Part shown: positions 21,027-30,045 of the stretch, piece after piece | Layout: the number at the start of each line of letters is the position of its first letter | Position numbering within the stretch: the first letter of the stretch is position 1 | DNA from: Rubrivivax gelatinosus IL144 | GTDB taxonomy: Bacteria; Pseudomonadota; Gammaproteobacteria; Burkholderiales; Burkholderiaceae_C | NCBI RefSeq assembly: GCF_000284255.1 | Contig: NC_017075.1 | Location: 3,720,001 to 3,784,000, forward strand | DNA: 64,000 nucleotides | Reading direction: 5' to 3' | Notes under the pieces: generated by a model | What the model was told of the DNA's origin: nothing | Databases searched by the model: none | The model's input: only the letters and a program-made list of their open reading frames with translations | Translations under genes and position numbers: made by a program

Positions 21027-21851
21027 ATGAGACTCGCCCTGCCCCAGTTCCCCGCCTACGCGACGCCGCTGGACAAGGCCGGCTGGTGGGCGCTGCGCCT
21101 GGCCGGCGTCGGCACGCTGCTGTTCCTGCTGCTGCCGATCCTGGCGATCGTGCCGCTGTCCTTCAGCGACAGCTCCTTCCTCGTCTACCCGATCCAGGGC
21201 TGGTCGCTGAAGTGGTACCGCAACCTGTTCGAGTCCTCGGAATGGACACGTGCGGCGCGCAACAGCTTCATCGTCGCGCCCGGCGCCACGGTGCTGGCGA
21301 CGGTGCTGGGCACGATGGCCGCGGTCGGCCTGTCGCGCGCCGACTTTCCGTTCAAGGGCACGCTGATGAGCCTGCTGATCGCGCCGATGGTCGTGCCCAT
21401 CGTCGTCGTCGGCGTCGGCACCTACCTGTTCTTCGCCAGGCTCGGCCTCAACGACAGCTACCTCGGGCTGATCGTCGTGCACGCCGCGCTCGGCGCGCCC
21501 TTCGTGCTGACGACGGTGCTGGCGACGCTGCAGGGTTTCAACCACAACCTGGTGCGCGCCAGCCTGGGGCTGGGCGCCGGGCCGCTCGAGACCTTCCTGC
21601 GCGTCACGCTGCCGGTCATCGCGCCGGGCGTGATCTCGGGCGCGCTGTTCGCGTTCGCGACCTCGTTCGACGAGGTCGTCGTGACGCTGTTCCTGGCCGG
21701 CCCCGAGCAGGTGACGCTGCCGCGGCAGATGTTCACCGGCATCCGCGAGAACATCTCGCCGACGATCGCCGCGGTGGCGACGCTGCTGATCCTGTTCACG
21801 ACCTCGCTGCTGCTGGCGCTGGAGTGGATCCGCGGCCGGCGCACCTCCTGA
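21027..21851 (+). CDS. ABC transporter permease (PotC-like)
   Basis: A 274-residue second permease with about six helices and the coupling loop ASLGLGAGPLETFLRVTLPVIAPG near residue 177, fully in line with PotC. It starts four bases after the PotB-like gene. Together the four genes encode ATPase, binding protein and both permeases, a complete importer. Confidence 0.92.
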   Translation: MRLALPQFPAYATPLDKAGWWALRLAGVGTLLFLLLPILAIVPLSFSDSSFLVYPIQGWSLKWYRNLFESSEWTRAARNSFIVAPGATVLATVLGTMAAVGLSRADFPFKGTLMSLLIAPMVVPIVVVGVGTYLFFARLGLNDSYLGLIVVHAALGAPFVLTTVLATLQGFNHNLVRASLGLGAGPLETFLRVTLPVIAPGVISGALFAFATSFDEVVVTLFLAGPEQVTLPRQMFTGIRENISPTIAAVATLLILFTTSLLLALEWIRGRRTS

Positions 21852-21947
21852 CACGAAGGGCTGTGCGCGGGCGATCAAAATGCCCGCCAAGAGCCGCGGA
21901 GCGCCCGGCGCTCCGACCCGACCCCGAAACCTGCTGAGGAACACGAC

Positions 21948-23417
21948 ATGACGTCCCCGCTGGCGCAACTGAAGGACCCCTCGCTGCTGAAGAGCGGCGG
22001 CCTCGTCGACGGCGAATGGATCGCCGGCAGCACGAGCTTCGCCGTGCACGACCCGGCCACCGGCGCCGAGCTGGCGCAGGTCGCCAACCTCGGCGCGACC
22101 GACTGCGCCGCCGCCATCGCCGCCGCCGAACGCGCCTGGCCCGTCTGGCGCGCCAAGACCGCCAAGGAACGCGGCGCGGTGCTGATGCGCTGGTTCGCGC
22201 TGCTGCACCAGAACGCCGACGACCTGGCGCGGCTGATGACCGCCGAACAGGGCAAGCCGCTGGCCGAAGCGCGTGGCGAAGTGACCTACGGCGCCAGCTT
22301 CATCGAGTGGTTCGCCGAGGAGGCGCGCCGCGTCTACGGCGAGACCATCCCGACCACCGACGGCAACAAGCGCTATCTGGTGATCCGCCAGCCGGTCGGC
22401 GTCTGCGCGGCGATCACGCCCTGGAACTTCCCCATCGCGATGATCACGCGCAAGGTCGCGCCGGCGCTGGCCGCCGGCTGCCCGGTGATCGTCAAGCCGG
22501 CCGAGCAGACGCCGCTGTCGGCGCTGGCCGTGGCCGAGCTGGCGCAGCGCGCCGGCATGCCCGCCGGCGTCTTCAACGTGCTGCCGGCCGACGCCGCGAA
22601 CTCGATCGAGATCGGCAACGTGCTGTGCTCCAGCGACGTCGTGCGCCACCTGTCCTTCACCGGCAGCACCGAGGTCGGCCGCATCCTGATGAAGCAGTGC
22701 GCGCCGACGATCAAGAAGCTGTCGCTGGAACTCGGCGGCAACGCGCCGTTCATCGTCTTCGACGACGCCGACCTGGACAGCGCCGTCGAAGGCGCGCTGG
22801 TCAGCAAGTACCGCAACGCCGGCCAGACCTGCGTCTGCGCCAACCGCCTGTACGCCCAGGCCGGCATCCACGACGCCTTCGTCGAGAAGCTGGCGGCGCG
22901 TGCGCGCCAGATCGCCGTCGGCAACGGTTTCGACGCCGGCGTGCAGCTGGGGCCGCTGATCGACGATCAGGCGATGGCCAAGGTCGAGGCCCATGTCGCC
23001 GACGCGCTGGCGCAGGGCGCGCGCTTGGTGACCGGCGGCGAACGTGTCGGCGACCGCTTCTATGCGCCGACGGTGCTGGCCGACGTGACGCCGGCGATGC
23101 GCTGCTCGAAGGAAGAGACCTTCGGCCCGATCGCGCCGGTCATCAGGTTCGAGACCGAGGCCGAGGCCGTCGAGCTGGCCAACGCCACCGAGTTCGGCCT
23201 GGCGAGCTATTTCTACAGCCGCGACATCGGCCGCATCTGGCGCGTCTCGGAGGCGCTGGAGTACGGCATGGTGGGCGTCAACACCGGCCTGATCTCGACC
23301 GCCGAGGTGCCGTTCGGCGGCGTCAAGCAGTCGGGCCTGGGCCGCGAAGGCGCGCGCCAGGGCATCGACGACTATCTCGAGAGCAAGTACGTCTGCCTGG
23401 GCGACATCCTGAAGTAA
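21948..23417 (+). CDS. gabD: Succinate-semialdehyde dehydrogenase (NADP type)
   Basis: A 489-residue aldehyde dehydrogenase oxidising succinate semialdehyde to succinate, the last step of the GABA shunt. It shows the NAD(P)-binding FTGSTEVGR, the catalytic glutamate in LELGGNAPFIVF and the catalytic cysteine in GNAGQTCVCANR. TPWNFPIAMITRK and the C-terminal PFGGVKQSGLGREG are typical of GabD. It is separated from the permease by 96 bases containing its own ribosome binding site. Glutarate semialdehyde is a possible second substrate. Confidence 0.94.
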   Translation: MTSPLAQLKDPSLLKSGGLVDGEWIAGSTSFAVHDPATGAELAQVANLGATDCAAAIAAAERAWPVWRAKTAKERGAVLMRWFALLHQNADDLARLMTAEQGKPLAEARGEVTYGASFIEWFAEEARRVYGETIPTTDGNKRYLVIRQPVGVCAAITPWNFPIAMITRKVAPALAAGCPVIVKPAEQTPLSALAVAELAQRAGMPAGVFNVLPADAANSIEIGNVLCSSDVVRHLSFTGSTEVGRILMKQCAPTIKKLSLELGGNAPFIVFDDADLDSAVEGALVSKYRNAGQTCVCANRLYAQAGIHDAFVEKLAARARQIAVGNGFDAGVQLGPLIDDQAMAKVEAHVADALAQGARLVTGGERVGDRFYAPTVLADVTPAMRCSKEETFGPIAPVIRFETEAEAVELANATEFGLASYFYSRDIGRIWRVSEALEYGMVGVNTGLISTAEVPFGGVKQSGLGREGARQGIDDYLESKYVCLGDILK

Positions 23418-23421
23418 GGCT

Positions 23422-24318
23422 TCAGGCTTCCTCGTCGTTGGCCGCCGCGGCCGGGCCGCGGTCGGCCGGCAGCGCCGCGTCGCGGCCCACCGGCGTGAAC
23501 TGCAGCGCCGTGCCCAGCGCGCGGCGCAGCAGCGCCTCGGCGCTCTTGCCGTGCTCGGGGTACGAAGCCAGCCCGGCATGCGGCAGCAGGCGCTGCGCGC
23601 GCCCGGCGACGCTGAAGGGCTGCGAGAGGATCGCCGCCAGCTTGTCCATCACGCGCTCGCCGTCGGCCGGCGAGTCGATCCAGGCCAGCAGCACGGCGAA
23701 GGCGTCGTGGCCGATCGAGGCGACGACGTCGCTGGCGCGGAGCGCCGCGCGCAGCCGCACCGCGGCCTTGCGGCGCAGCACGTCGGCCGACTCCTGGCCC
23801 AGGGTCTCGGCGACCGCGGCCAGGCCGTCGACGCGCAGCACGATCATCGCCATCGGCGCCGGCTCGCGCTCGCGCAGCGCCAGCAGGTGGGTCATGTGCT
23901 CCAGCAGCTGGGCGTGGTTGGGCAGCCCGGTCGGCAGATCGGTCGAATAGCCCTTGCGCGCGGCGGCCTGTTCGCGCCGGCGCTCGATCGCCAGGCGCAG
24001 CGCCCGCGGCGCGTCGGCCGCATCGGCGACCACGTCCTGGACGCCATACTGCAGCAGCGCCACCGCATCGGCCGGGCGCGCCGAGGGCGCGACGACCACG
24101 ACCGCGGTGTCCAGCACCGCCTGCGCCAGCGCCGGCCAGTCCGCCAGCGCCGCCGGCGACGCGCTGAACAGCAGCAGTGCGTCGTGCGCGGCTTCACGCA
24201 GCCGCGCGGCCACGTCGTCGAGCGAGCCGCAGCCCTCGACCACGAACGAGCCGTAGTCGGAGCCGACGAGGTCGGGGGCGTTCTCGCCCAGGCACAGCAC
24301 ACGGAAGACTGGATCCAT
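23422..24318 (-). CDS. Pseudo-receiver/degenerate GGDEF domain protein
   Basis: A 298-residue cytoplasmic protein. Residues 1-115 have an alternating strand-helix pattern like a CheY receiver, but no aspartate ends strand 3 (HDALLLF). Residues 140-285 are a GGDEF domain: TDLPTGLPNHAQLLEHM is the usual opening, yet the active-site loop reads SIGHDAFAVLL instead of a GGDEF/GGEEF loop. It is therefore unlikely to make cyclic-di-GMP and may sense it or bind partners. It is convergent with gabD, four bases away. The ATG at 24318 is the first that precedes the receiver-like fold. Confidence 0.8.
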   Translation of the reverse strand: MDPVFRVLCLGENAPDLVGSDYGSFVVEGCGSLDDVAARLREAAHDALLLFSASPAALADWPALAQAVLDTAVVVVAPSARPADAVALLQYGVQDVVADAADAPRALRLAIERRREQAAARKGYSTDLPTGLPNHAQLLEHMTHLLALREREPAPMAMIVLRVDGLAAVAETLGQESADVLRRKAAVRLRAALRASDVVASIGHDAFAVLLAWIDSPADGERVMDKLAAILSQPFSVAGRAQRLLPHAGLASYPEHGKSAEALLRRALGTALQFTPVGRDAALPADRGPAAAANDEEA

Positions 24319-24629
24319 CACGCATCTCGTCGTCGGAAGGAGCCGCCTGTCGCCTGCGCGACCGCCGCGGCGGCGGCCCCCGGGAACGCGGGGCCGCTCG
24401 CGCGGGGCGGCGTCGGCCCCACTGTACCCGCGGCCGGCGGCCGACCCGCAGGCTTTGACGAGCCGGTCCCCGGAGTCCAGGAGAACCCTTGTGGCGACGG
24501 TGCGACGCTGGTGTTTGCCGCGATGTCGGCCCACATGACGTTTACGTAACGTGTTTGAGGTTCCGCTGTCCCGAGGGTCGGTCCGTTGCCGGCCAAAGCT
24601 CACAACGAAGTGCAAACCAGGAGACACAC
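24319..24629. other. 311-base spacer with the porin promoter region
   Basis: No gene is supported here. The left part is very GC-rich with C- and G-runs and should carry the divergent promoter of the GGDEF-like gene. Near 24538-24555 there is an AT-richer near-palindrome (ACGTTTACGTAACGT), and the porin ribosome binding site AGGAG is at about 24619-24623. The near-palindrome is a reasonable place for porin regulation, but no known regulator motif is recognised. Confidence 0.45.
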
Positions 24630-25988
24630 TTGACTCGGAAACTCCACGGCCTGACGGCCGTCGCCCTGGCCGCCGCGGCGGCATTCGCCGGCAGCGCCGT
24701 GCAGGCGCAGGACGGCAGCGTGCAGGTCTACGGCACGCTGGACCTGAGCGCCGACCGGATCGACAAGTCCGAAGGCAACGTCACCGGCACCGTGCAAGGG
24801 CTGGCCGGCCCGAACTCGGTCGTCTCGCCCGAGCAGAAGCAGACCCGTCTGGCGCCGAGCATGACGCGCCAGTCGCACCTGGGCCTGCGCGGCACCGAGC
24901 CGCTGGGCGGCGGCTGGGAGGCCAAGTTCACGCTCGAAGGCTCGGTCATCGCCGACAACGGCACGATGGGCAACGACGGCCGCATGTGGGGCCGCCAGGC
25001 CTGGGTCGCGCTGACCACGCCGGGCGGCGAGATCCGCCTGGGCCGCCAGGTCTCGCCGATGCTGGCCGCCTATTTCCTCGGCACGCTCGACGGCATCGGC
25101 GGCACCGACCTGTTCGCCACCGGCGTCGCGCTGAACAACCTGCAGACCTACCAGGACAACGTCATCAGCTACGGCCTGCGCCAGGGCGCCTGGGCCGGCC
25201 GGGTCTCGTACTCGCCGAATGCCGGCGCCGCCGCGCGCATCAGCCCGGTGCGCTCGACCGCGACCACGACGCCGACCGGCACGGTGCCCTCGTCGGGCTC
25301 GGCGCCGCAGCTCGGCCAGATTCTCGGCGGCCTGACCGCCGGCGCCGAGAGCGGTGACGGCCGCGGCAAGACCTGGGGCGCGATGCTCGCCTACCTGGGC
25401 GACGACCTGAAGGCCGTGGCCGCCTTCAACCGCAACGACCTGTCGAACGTGCAGCTCGGCCTGCCGTTCCGCGTGACGCCGTTGACGCCCGACGGCTTCC
25501 TGCCGCTGTTCAACACCGACAGCTTCACGAGCTACATGCTGGCCGCAAAGTACAAGTTCGCCTTCGGCACCGAGCTCGGCGGCAGCTTCTACCAGGGCCA
25601 GCTGAAGGAGACCGGCGACACCGACCCGAAGATGCGCGTGCTGGCGATCGCGGCCAAGCACACGATCGGCTCGCTGGACCTGATCGGCCAGGTGATGCAG
25701 GCGAAGTTCACCAACTTCACCAAGGGCAAGGACACCGGCTTCATGCTCGGCGCCGACTACAACCTGTCCAAGCGCACCGCGATCTTCGCGCGCGCCGGCC
25801 AGGTCAAGGACGACCGCGGCAACATCTCCAACGCCAACCCGGCGCTCGGCGGCGCCGGCCTGGCCGGCGGCCCGGTCGCGCTGCTGGTGCCGCTGGGTTC
25901 GACCGAGGTGCCGCTGTTCTCGGGCGCCGGCATGAACATCGACGCCAAGACGAAGATGATCGGCGCCGGCATCCGCCACTCGTTCTGA
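24630..25988 (+). CDS. Gram-negative general porin
   Basis: A 452-residue outer membrane beta-barrel of the betaproteobacterial porin family (Omp32/BP0840-like). I place the start at TTG 24630: it gives a classic signal peptide (TRKLHGLTAVALAAAAAF, cut after AVQA) and has CAGGAG seven bases upstream. The mature protein begins with QVYGTLDLSADRI, has the RQSHLGLRGTEPLGGGW strand and the conserved WGRQAWVAL and GEIRLGRQ, and ends with GAGIRHSF whose terminal phenylalanine is the Bam recognition residue. It forms trimeric diffusion pores; selectivity is not readable. Confidence 0.9.
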   Translation: MTRKLHGLTAVALAAAAAFAGSAVQAQDGSVQVYGTLDLSADRIDKSEGNVTGTVQGLAGPNSVVSPEQKQTRLAPSMTRQSHLGLRGTEPLGGGWEAKFTLEGSVIADNGTMGNDGRMWGRQAWVALTTPGGEIRLGRQVSPMLAAYFLGTLDGIGGTDLFATGVALNNLQTYQDNVISYGLRQGAWAGRVSYSPNAGAAARISPVRSTATTTPTGTVPSSGSAPQLGQILGGLTAGAESGDGRGKTWGAMLAYLGDDLKAVAAFNRNDLSNVQLGLPFRVTPLTPDGFLPLFNTDSFTSYMLAAKYKFAFGTELGGSFYQGQLKETGDTDPKMRVLAIAAKHTIGSLDLIGQVMQAKFTNFTKGKDTGFMLGADYNLSKRTAIFARAGQVKDDRGNISNANPALGGAGLAGGPVALLVPLGSTEVPLFSGAGMNIDAKTKMIGAGIRHSF

Positions 25989-26009
25989 GAGGCCGCCTCC
26001 CGACCGCAA

Positions 26010-26034
26010 CGCCCCGGCCCGCCGGGGCGTTTTT
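26010..26034 (+). terminator. Intrinsic terminator after the porin
   Basis: The stem CGCCCCGG/CCGGGGCG (loop CCCG) is followed by TTTTT and lies 21 bases past the porin stop. Confidence 0.9.
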
Positions 26035-26050
26035 CATCCTGCGGCGGACA

Positions 26051-26083
26051 AAGAAAAAGCGCCTGTCCGGGGGACAGGCGCTT
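26051..26083 (-). terminator. Intrinsic terminator after tRNA-Gly
   Basis: A 12-bp stem AAGCGCCTGTCC/GGACAGGCGCTT has its U-tract on the minus strand, immediately after the tRNA 3' end. Confidence 0.9.
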
Positions 26084-26093
26084 CGTCGTGTTC

Positions 26094-26167
26094 TGGAGCG
26101 GGTGAAGGGAATCGAACCCTCGTATGAAGCTTGGGAAGCTGCCGTTCTACCATTGAACTACACCCGC
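26094..26167 (-). tRNA. tRNA-Gly (anticodon CCC)
   Basis: A 74-nt cloverleaf read on the minus strand, with acceptor GCGGGTG/CACCCGC, discriminator U and an encoded CCA. The D arm contains AGTTCAATGGTAGAAC, the anticodon loop is TTCCCAA (CCC reads GGG), and the T arm is GAGGGTTCGATTCCCTT. It closely resembles E. coli glyU. One oddity is a C-U mismatch at pair 28-42 of the anticodon stem. A terminator follows, so it is a single-gene unit. Confidence 0.95.
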
Positions 26168-26255
26168 GCTGGGGCGGCATTCTAGCGTCGCCGCGAGCCT
26201 GCGGTGCGATGTCCCCGGCCGGAGGCCGCCGGCGCTCGCTACACTGCGCGCCCTC

Positions 26256-26939
26256 ATGGACGACAACCCTTCTCCGCAACGCCCGATCCGCAGCTACGTG
26301 CTGCGTGGCGGCCGCATGGGCACCGGCCAGCAGCGTGCGCTGGCCGAACTCGGGCCGCGCTACGTGCTGCCCTACACGGCGCAGCCGATGGACTTCGCCG
26401 CCACGTTCGGCCGCGCCGCACCGGTGGTGCTGGAGATCGGCTTCGGCATGGGCGACGCGACGGCCCAGGTGGCGGCCGCGGCGCCCGAACGCGACCTGAT
26501 CGGCGTCGAGGTGCACGAAGCGGGCGTCGGCGCGCTGCTGCGCCACATCGGCGAACGCGGCCTGGAGAACGTGCGCATCGTTCGCCACGACGCCGTCGAG
26601 GTGCTGCGCGAGATGATCGCCCCGGCCTCGCTGGCCGGCGTGCACGTCTGGTTCCCCGACCCCTGGCACAAGAAGCGGCACCACAAGCGCCGGCTGATCC
26701 AGCCGGCCTTCGTCGAGCTCGTCGCCAGCCGGCTTGCGCCGGGCGGCTACCTGCACTGCGCCACCGACTGGCAGCCTTACGCCGAGCAGATGCTGGAAGT
26801 ACTGTCGGCCAGCACGCTGGCCAACACCGCCGCGGCTTACGCCGAACGTCCGGCCTGGCGGCCGCTGACGAAGTTCGAGGCCCGCGGCCTGCGCCTGGGC
26901 CACGGCGTCTGGGATCTGGTCTTCACTCGGCCCAGGTGA
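26256..26939 (+). CDS. trmB: tRNA (guanine-N7-)-methyltransferase
   Basis: A 227-residue SAM-dependent enzyme making m7G46 in the variable loop of tRNAs. It has the SAM loop [12 protein letters not shown] near residue 54, the [10 protein letters not shown] strand, and the family hallmark [21 protein letters not shown] ([13 protein letters not shown] is the core). Length matches the family. It overlaps the end of the convergent uppP by 17 bases. Confidence 0.96.
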   Translation: MDDNPSPQRPIRSYVLRGGRMGTGQQRALAELGPRYVLPYTAQPMDFAATFGRAAPVVLEIGFGMGDATAQVAAAAPERDLIGVEVHEAGVGALLRHIGERGLENVRIVRHDAVEVLREMIAPASLAGVHVWFPDPWHKKRHHKRRLIQPAFVELVASRLAPGGYLHCATDWQPYAEQMLEVLSASTLANTAAAYAERPAWRPLTKFEARGLRLGHGVWDLVFTRPR

Positions 26940-27786
26940 CGGCGCCCGTCCAGGCGGTCAGCAGCACCAGGCCGCCGAAGACGATGCGATACCAGGCGAA
27001 GACCGTGAAGTCGTGCGTCGACACGTAGCGGATCAGCCAGCGGATGCACAACAGCGCGCTGAAGAAGGCGAAGGCCGAGCCGACGAGGAACAGCGGCGCG
27101 TCGCCCCAGTGCAGCGCGTCGCGCTGCTTGAGCACCGAGTAGGCGCCGGCGCCGACCAGCGTCGGGATGCCGAGGTAGAAGCTGAACTCGGTGGCGCAGC
27201 GGCGCGAGAAGCCGAACAGCATCGAGCCGATGATCGTCGAGCCCGAACGGCTGGTGCCGGGGATCAGCGCCAGGCACTGCACGAGGCCGACCTTCAGCGC
27301 GTCCAGCGGCGTCATGTCGTCGACGCTCTCGACGCGCGCCCGGCGCACGCCTTCGAGGTCACGCTCGCCGAAGGCCCGGCGATGCCGGCGCTCGACGAGC
27401 AGGATGATGATGCCGCCGACGATGAAGGCGGTGGCCACCGGCACCGGGTGGAACAGGTGCGCCTTGACCATCTTGCCGAAGGCCAGCCCCAGCACGACGG
27501 CCGGGATGAAGGCGATCAGCACGTTGAGCGCGAAGCGCCGCGCCACCGGGTCGTGGCCGATGCCGCTGACCGTGCGCCCCAGGCGCTGGCGGTACTCCCA
27601 GACGACGGCCAGCATCGCGCCGGTCTGGATCGCGATCTCGAAGACCTTGGCGGTCTCGCCGGTGAAGTCCAGCAGCGAGCCGGCGAGGATCAGGTGTCCG
27701 GTGGAGGAAATCGGCAGGAACTCGGTGAGCCCTTCGACGAGGCCCATGATCGCGGCCTTGGCCAGCAGCATCAGATCCAAACCCAT
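26923..27786 (-). CDS. uppP: Undecaprenyl-diphosphatase
   Basis: A 287-residue polytopic inner membrane phosphatase that recycles undecaprenyl pyrophosphate, the carrier for peptidoglycan and O-antigen units, and can give bacitracin tolerance. It shows both family motifs, [15 protein letters not shown] near residue 17 and [10 protein letters not shown] near residue 175. The ATG at 27786 is used; an in-frame ATG 15 bases later is possible. The final 17 bases overlap trmB tail-to-tail. Confidence 0.96.
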   Translation of the reverse strand: MGLDLMLLAKAAIMGLVEGLTEFLPISSTGHLILAGSLLDFTGETAKVFEIAIQTGAMLAVVWEYRQRLGRTVSGIGHDPVARRFALNVLIAFIPAVVLGLAFGKMVKAHLFHPVPVATAFIVGGIIILLVERRHRRAFGERDLEGVRRARVESVDDMTPLDALKVGLVQCLALIPGTSRSGSTIIGSMLFGFSRRCATEFSFYLGIPTLVGAGAYSVLKQRDALHWGDAPLFLVGSAFAFFSALLCIRWLIRYVSTHDFTVFAWYRIVFGGLVLLTAWTGAVTWAE

Positions 27787-27840
27787 CCCCCCGGTGCGGC
27801 AAAGCCGCGGATCATAGAGGCGCCGGCTGACGCCACGAAG

Positions 27841-28413
27841 TCACTTCGGGGCGTCGGTGAAGCGCACGACCAGCGCGTCGGTCTCGATCTCGATGCGTTC
27901 GGGCGTCAGGCCGGCACGGCGCAGGCGCTCGGCACGTTCGGGCGGCAGGCGCCAGACCACCAGGCCCTCGAGCGCACGCTCGGCGGCCAGGCCCGCCAGG
28001 CGCTCGGCCGGCAAGGGCGCGCGGCCACCGTGAGAGTCCAGCTCCAGGCGCTGGACGCGCACGTCGGCCAGGCGCAGGGTCTGGTCGGCCGCGGCCCAGC
28101 GCAGCACGGCGTCGAAGTCCAGGCGGCCGTCGGCGCGGGCGTCGAAGACCCGCTCGCGCGCACTCAGCTCGACGCTGGCGGCGATGCGCTGGCGCTCGGG
28201 CAGCAGACCCAGGCGCGGCGCGGAGACCTCGAGGTCGATGACCTCGAGCACGCGCCGGCGCAGCGGGAACTCGCGCGCCGCCATGCGCTGGAGTTCGGCG
28301 GCGTCGATGCGCAGCGTGCGGCCCGCACCCAGGCCGGTGCAGCCCGGCAACACGGCCACCGCGGCGGCGGCGAGAACCAGGCCGCGGCGCGTGGCGACGA
28401 AACGGCGATGCAT
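27841..28413 (-). CDS. DUF1439-like (YceB) lipoprotein
   Basis: A 190-residue predicted lipoprotein: an Arg-rich start, a hydrophobic core, and lipobox LPGC at about residue 25. The mature part has the pattern of YceB/DUF1439 proteins, with AAELQRMAAREFPLRRRV and later LRLADVRVQRLEL strand pairs, a fold related to lipid- or amphiphile-binding tubular proteins. Function is unknown. It is divergent from the TetR gene, with 59 bases between starts. Confidence 0.7.
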   Translation of the reverse strand: MHRRFVATRRGLVLAAAAVAVLPGCTGLGAGRTLRIDAAELQRMAAREFPLRRRVLEVIDLEVSAPRLGLLPERQRIAASVELSARERVFDARADGRLDFDAVLRWAAADQTLRLADVRVQRLELDSHGGRAPLPAERLAGLAAERALEGLVVWRLPPERAERLRRAGLTPERIEIETDALVVRFTDAPK

Positions 28414-28470
28414 GCGAGGATTTTAGGAACGGCCGCTTGCAGACCCGGGCCCCGGCTGGGTAAAGTGTGT

Positions 28471-28490
28471 TAATGACCAACAAGTCATTA
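28471..28490. promoter_or_regulatory. Perfect inverted repeat over the TetR start codon (candidate operator)
   Basis: TAATGAC-N6-GTCATTA is a perfect 7-bp inverted repeat with a 6-base centre, in an AT-rich patch within a very GC-rich region. It begins two bases before the ATG at 28473, so it spans the first codons. TetR proteins commonly bind such sites in their own promoter region. Binding here is inferred. Confidence 0.65.
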
Positions 28491-29165
28491 GATGTCGACG
28501 CCCGCCCGCGTCGCCAGCGCCGCAAACAGGAGCGTCCGCAGGAACTGCTCGACGCCGCGCTGGAGCTGTTCGTGCAGAAAGGCTACGCGGCGACGCACTC
28601 CGAGGAGGTCGCGCGTCGCGCCGGCGTCTCCAAGGGCACGCTCTACCTCTACTACCCGAGCAAGGAAGAGCTGTTCAAGGCGGTCGTGCGTTCGAACCTG
28701 TCGAACCTGATCGCCGAAGGCGCCGATCTCGCCGACCACTACGAGGGGCCGACACGCGAGCTGCTGATGGACATCGCGCGCATCTGGTGGGAGCGCATCG
28801 GCAGCCGCCCGGCCGCCGGCCTGCACCGCGTGCTGCTGGCCGAGCTGCAGCACGTGCCCGAACTGCAGCGCTTCTATGCCGAAGAGGTGGTGGCGCCGGC
28901 CGACGCGCTGTTCAAGAAGGCGCTGCAGCGCGGCATCGAGCGCGGCGAGTTCCGCACGATGCCGATCGAGGAAGCCTGCTACGCGCTGATCGCGCCGCTG
29001 CTGTTTCGCGCGCTCGACGGCGGCACGCTGTGGGCGCCGCCGCCGCGCCCGATCGAGGAGCTGCTGGAGCTGCAGTTCGACATCCTGCTGCGCGGCATCG
29101 AGCGGCGCGACGGTGCCGCGCCGGTGCCAATTCCCGGCTCGGCGCACCCGCCGAACGCCGCCTAG
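28473..29165 (+). CDS. TetR family transcriptional regulator
   Basis: A 230-residue repressor-type protein. The helix-turn-helix is at about residues 15-62 (LFVQKGYAATHSEEVARRAG then VSKGTLYLYYPSKEELF), followed by an all-helical ligand domain of the TetR_C type seen in AcrR-like regulators. Start ATG 28473 lies inside the palindrome described separately, suggesting self-control. Downstream lie a Pcm-like gene and tolC on the same strand, so control of efflux is a plausible but unproven role. Confidence 0.9.
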   Translation: MTNKSLDVDARPRRQRRKQERPQELLDAALELFVQKGYAATHSEEVARRAGVSKGTLYLYYPSKEELFKAVVRSNLSNLIAEGADLADHYEGPTRELLMDIARIWWERIGSRPAAGLHRVLLAELQHVPELQRFYAEEVVAPADALFKKALQRGIERGEFRTMPIEEACYALIAPLLFRALDGGTLWAPPPRPIEELLELQFDILLRGIERRDGAAPVPIPGSAHPPNAA

Positions 29166-29187
29166 AATCCGGACAGCCCGGACTTTG

Positions 29188-29203
29188 ATACCCTACACGG
29201 TAT
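29188..29203. promoter_or_regulatory. Short inverted repeat before the Pcm-like gene
   Basis: ATACC-N6-GGTAT lies 6 bases before the ATG at 29210, with a TATATA run overlapping its right arm. It could be an operator or a promoter element; it does not match the TetR palindrome upstream. Confidence 0.35.
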
Positions 29204-29209
29204 ATAGCG

Positions 29210-29884
29210 ATGAACACCGAACTCGCCCGCTTCAACATGATCGAGCAGCAGATCCGTCCGTGGGAAGTGCTCGACGAGAACGTGCTGTCGCTGCTGGCGA
29301 CGGTCAAGCGCGAGGATTTCGTGCCGCCGGCGCTGAAGTCGCTGGCTTTCGCCGACCTGCAGGTGCCGCTGATCACCGACGAGCCCAACGGCCCGGTGAT
29401 GCTGGAGCCCAAGATCCAGGCCAAGCTGCTGCAGGATCTGCAGGTGCAGCGCCACGAGAAGGTGCTCGAGATCGGCACCGGCTCGGGTTTCATGGCCGCT
29501 CTGCTGGCGCACCGCGCGCAGCAGGTGTGGACGCTGGAATGCCGCCCCGCGCTGGTCGCCCAGGCGCGCGAGAACCTGCGCCGGGCCAGCGTGACGACGG
29601 CGCGCGTCGTCGAGGTGACGCCCGAGGAAGGCGCACGCGGCCTGCCCGCCGAAGCGCCGTTCGACGCCATCGTGCTGTCGGGCTCGGTCGCCGAGGTGCC
29701 GCGCGCGCTGCTCGAACAACTCAAGGTCGGCGGCCGCCTGGCGGCGATCGTCGGCGAACTGCCGATCATGCAGGCGCGCATCTACACCCGCGTCGGCCCC
29801 GAGGCCTGGTCCGAGGTCGACCTGTTCGAGACCGTCGCGCCGCGGCTGCAGGGCTTCGCCGAACGCTCGCGTTTCGCGTTCTGA
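29210..29884 (+). CDS. Protein-L-isoaspartate O-methyltransferase family protein
   Basis: A 224-residue Pcm-like SAM methyltransferase. It shows the SAM loop VLEIGTGSGFMAALLA near residue 84, ECRPALVAQARENL after strand 2, and DAIVLSGSV in motif II. The N-terminal NMIEQQIRPWEVLDENVL is typical of a Burkholderiales branch found just before tolC. Classic Pcm repairs isoaspartyl residues; the usual TGSGYQ-type loop is altered here, so substrate identity with Pcm is not certain. It is followed by tolC after 161 bases. Confidence 0.85.
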   Translation: MNTELARFNMIEQQIRPWEVLDENVLSLLATVKREDFVPPALKSLAFADLQVPLITDEPNGPVMLEPKIQAKLLQDLQVQRHEKVLEIGTGSGFMAALLAHRAQQVWTLECRPALVAQARENLRRASVTTARVVEVTPEEGARGLPAEAPFDAIVLSGSVAEVPRALLEQLKVGGRLAAIVGELPIMQARIYTRVGPEAWSEVDLFETVAPRLQGFAERSRFAF

Positions 29885-30045
29885 TCCCGGGGATGAGCTC
29901 CGGCCGGCCTGCCGTCCATCGCCGCTGGCGGCACGTCGGCCCCCTTTCCGCCGCCGCCCGTCGCATGACGGCGGCGCCGGCGACACGACGGCGCTAGAAA
30001 CGCGGCTTGCCCGCCGATACACGAAGAACCGAGGGAACCCGCTCC

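Noticed and set aside
29885..30045. Possible riboswitch in the 161-base leader of tolC
   Set aside because: I looked for TPP, FMN and cobalamin signatures and found none; only generic GC hairpins are present.
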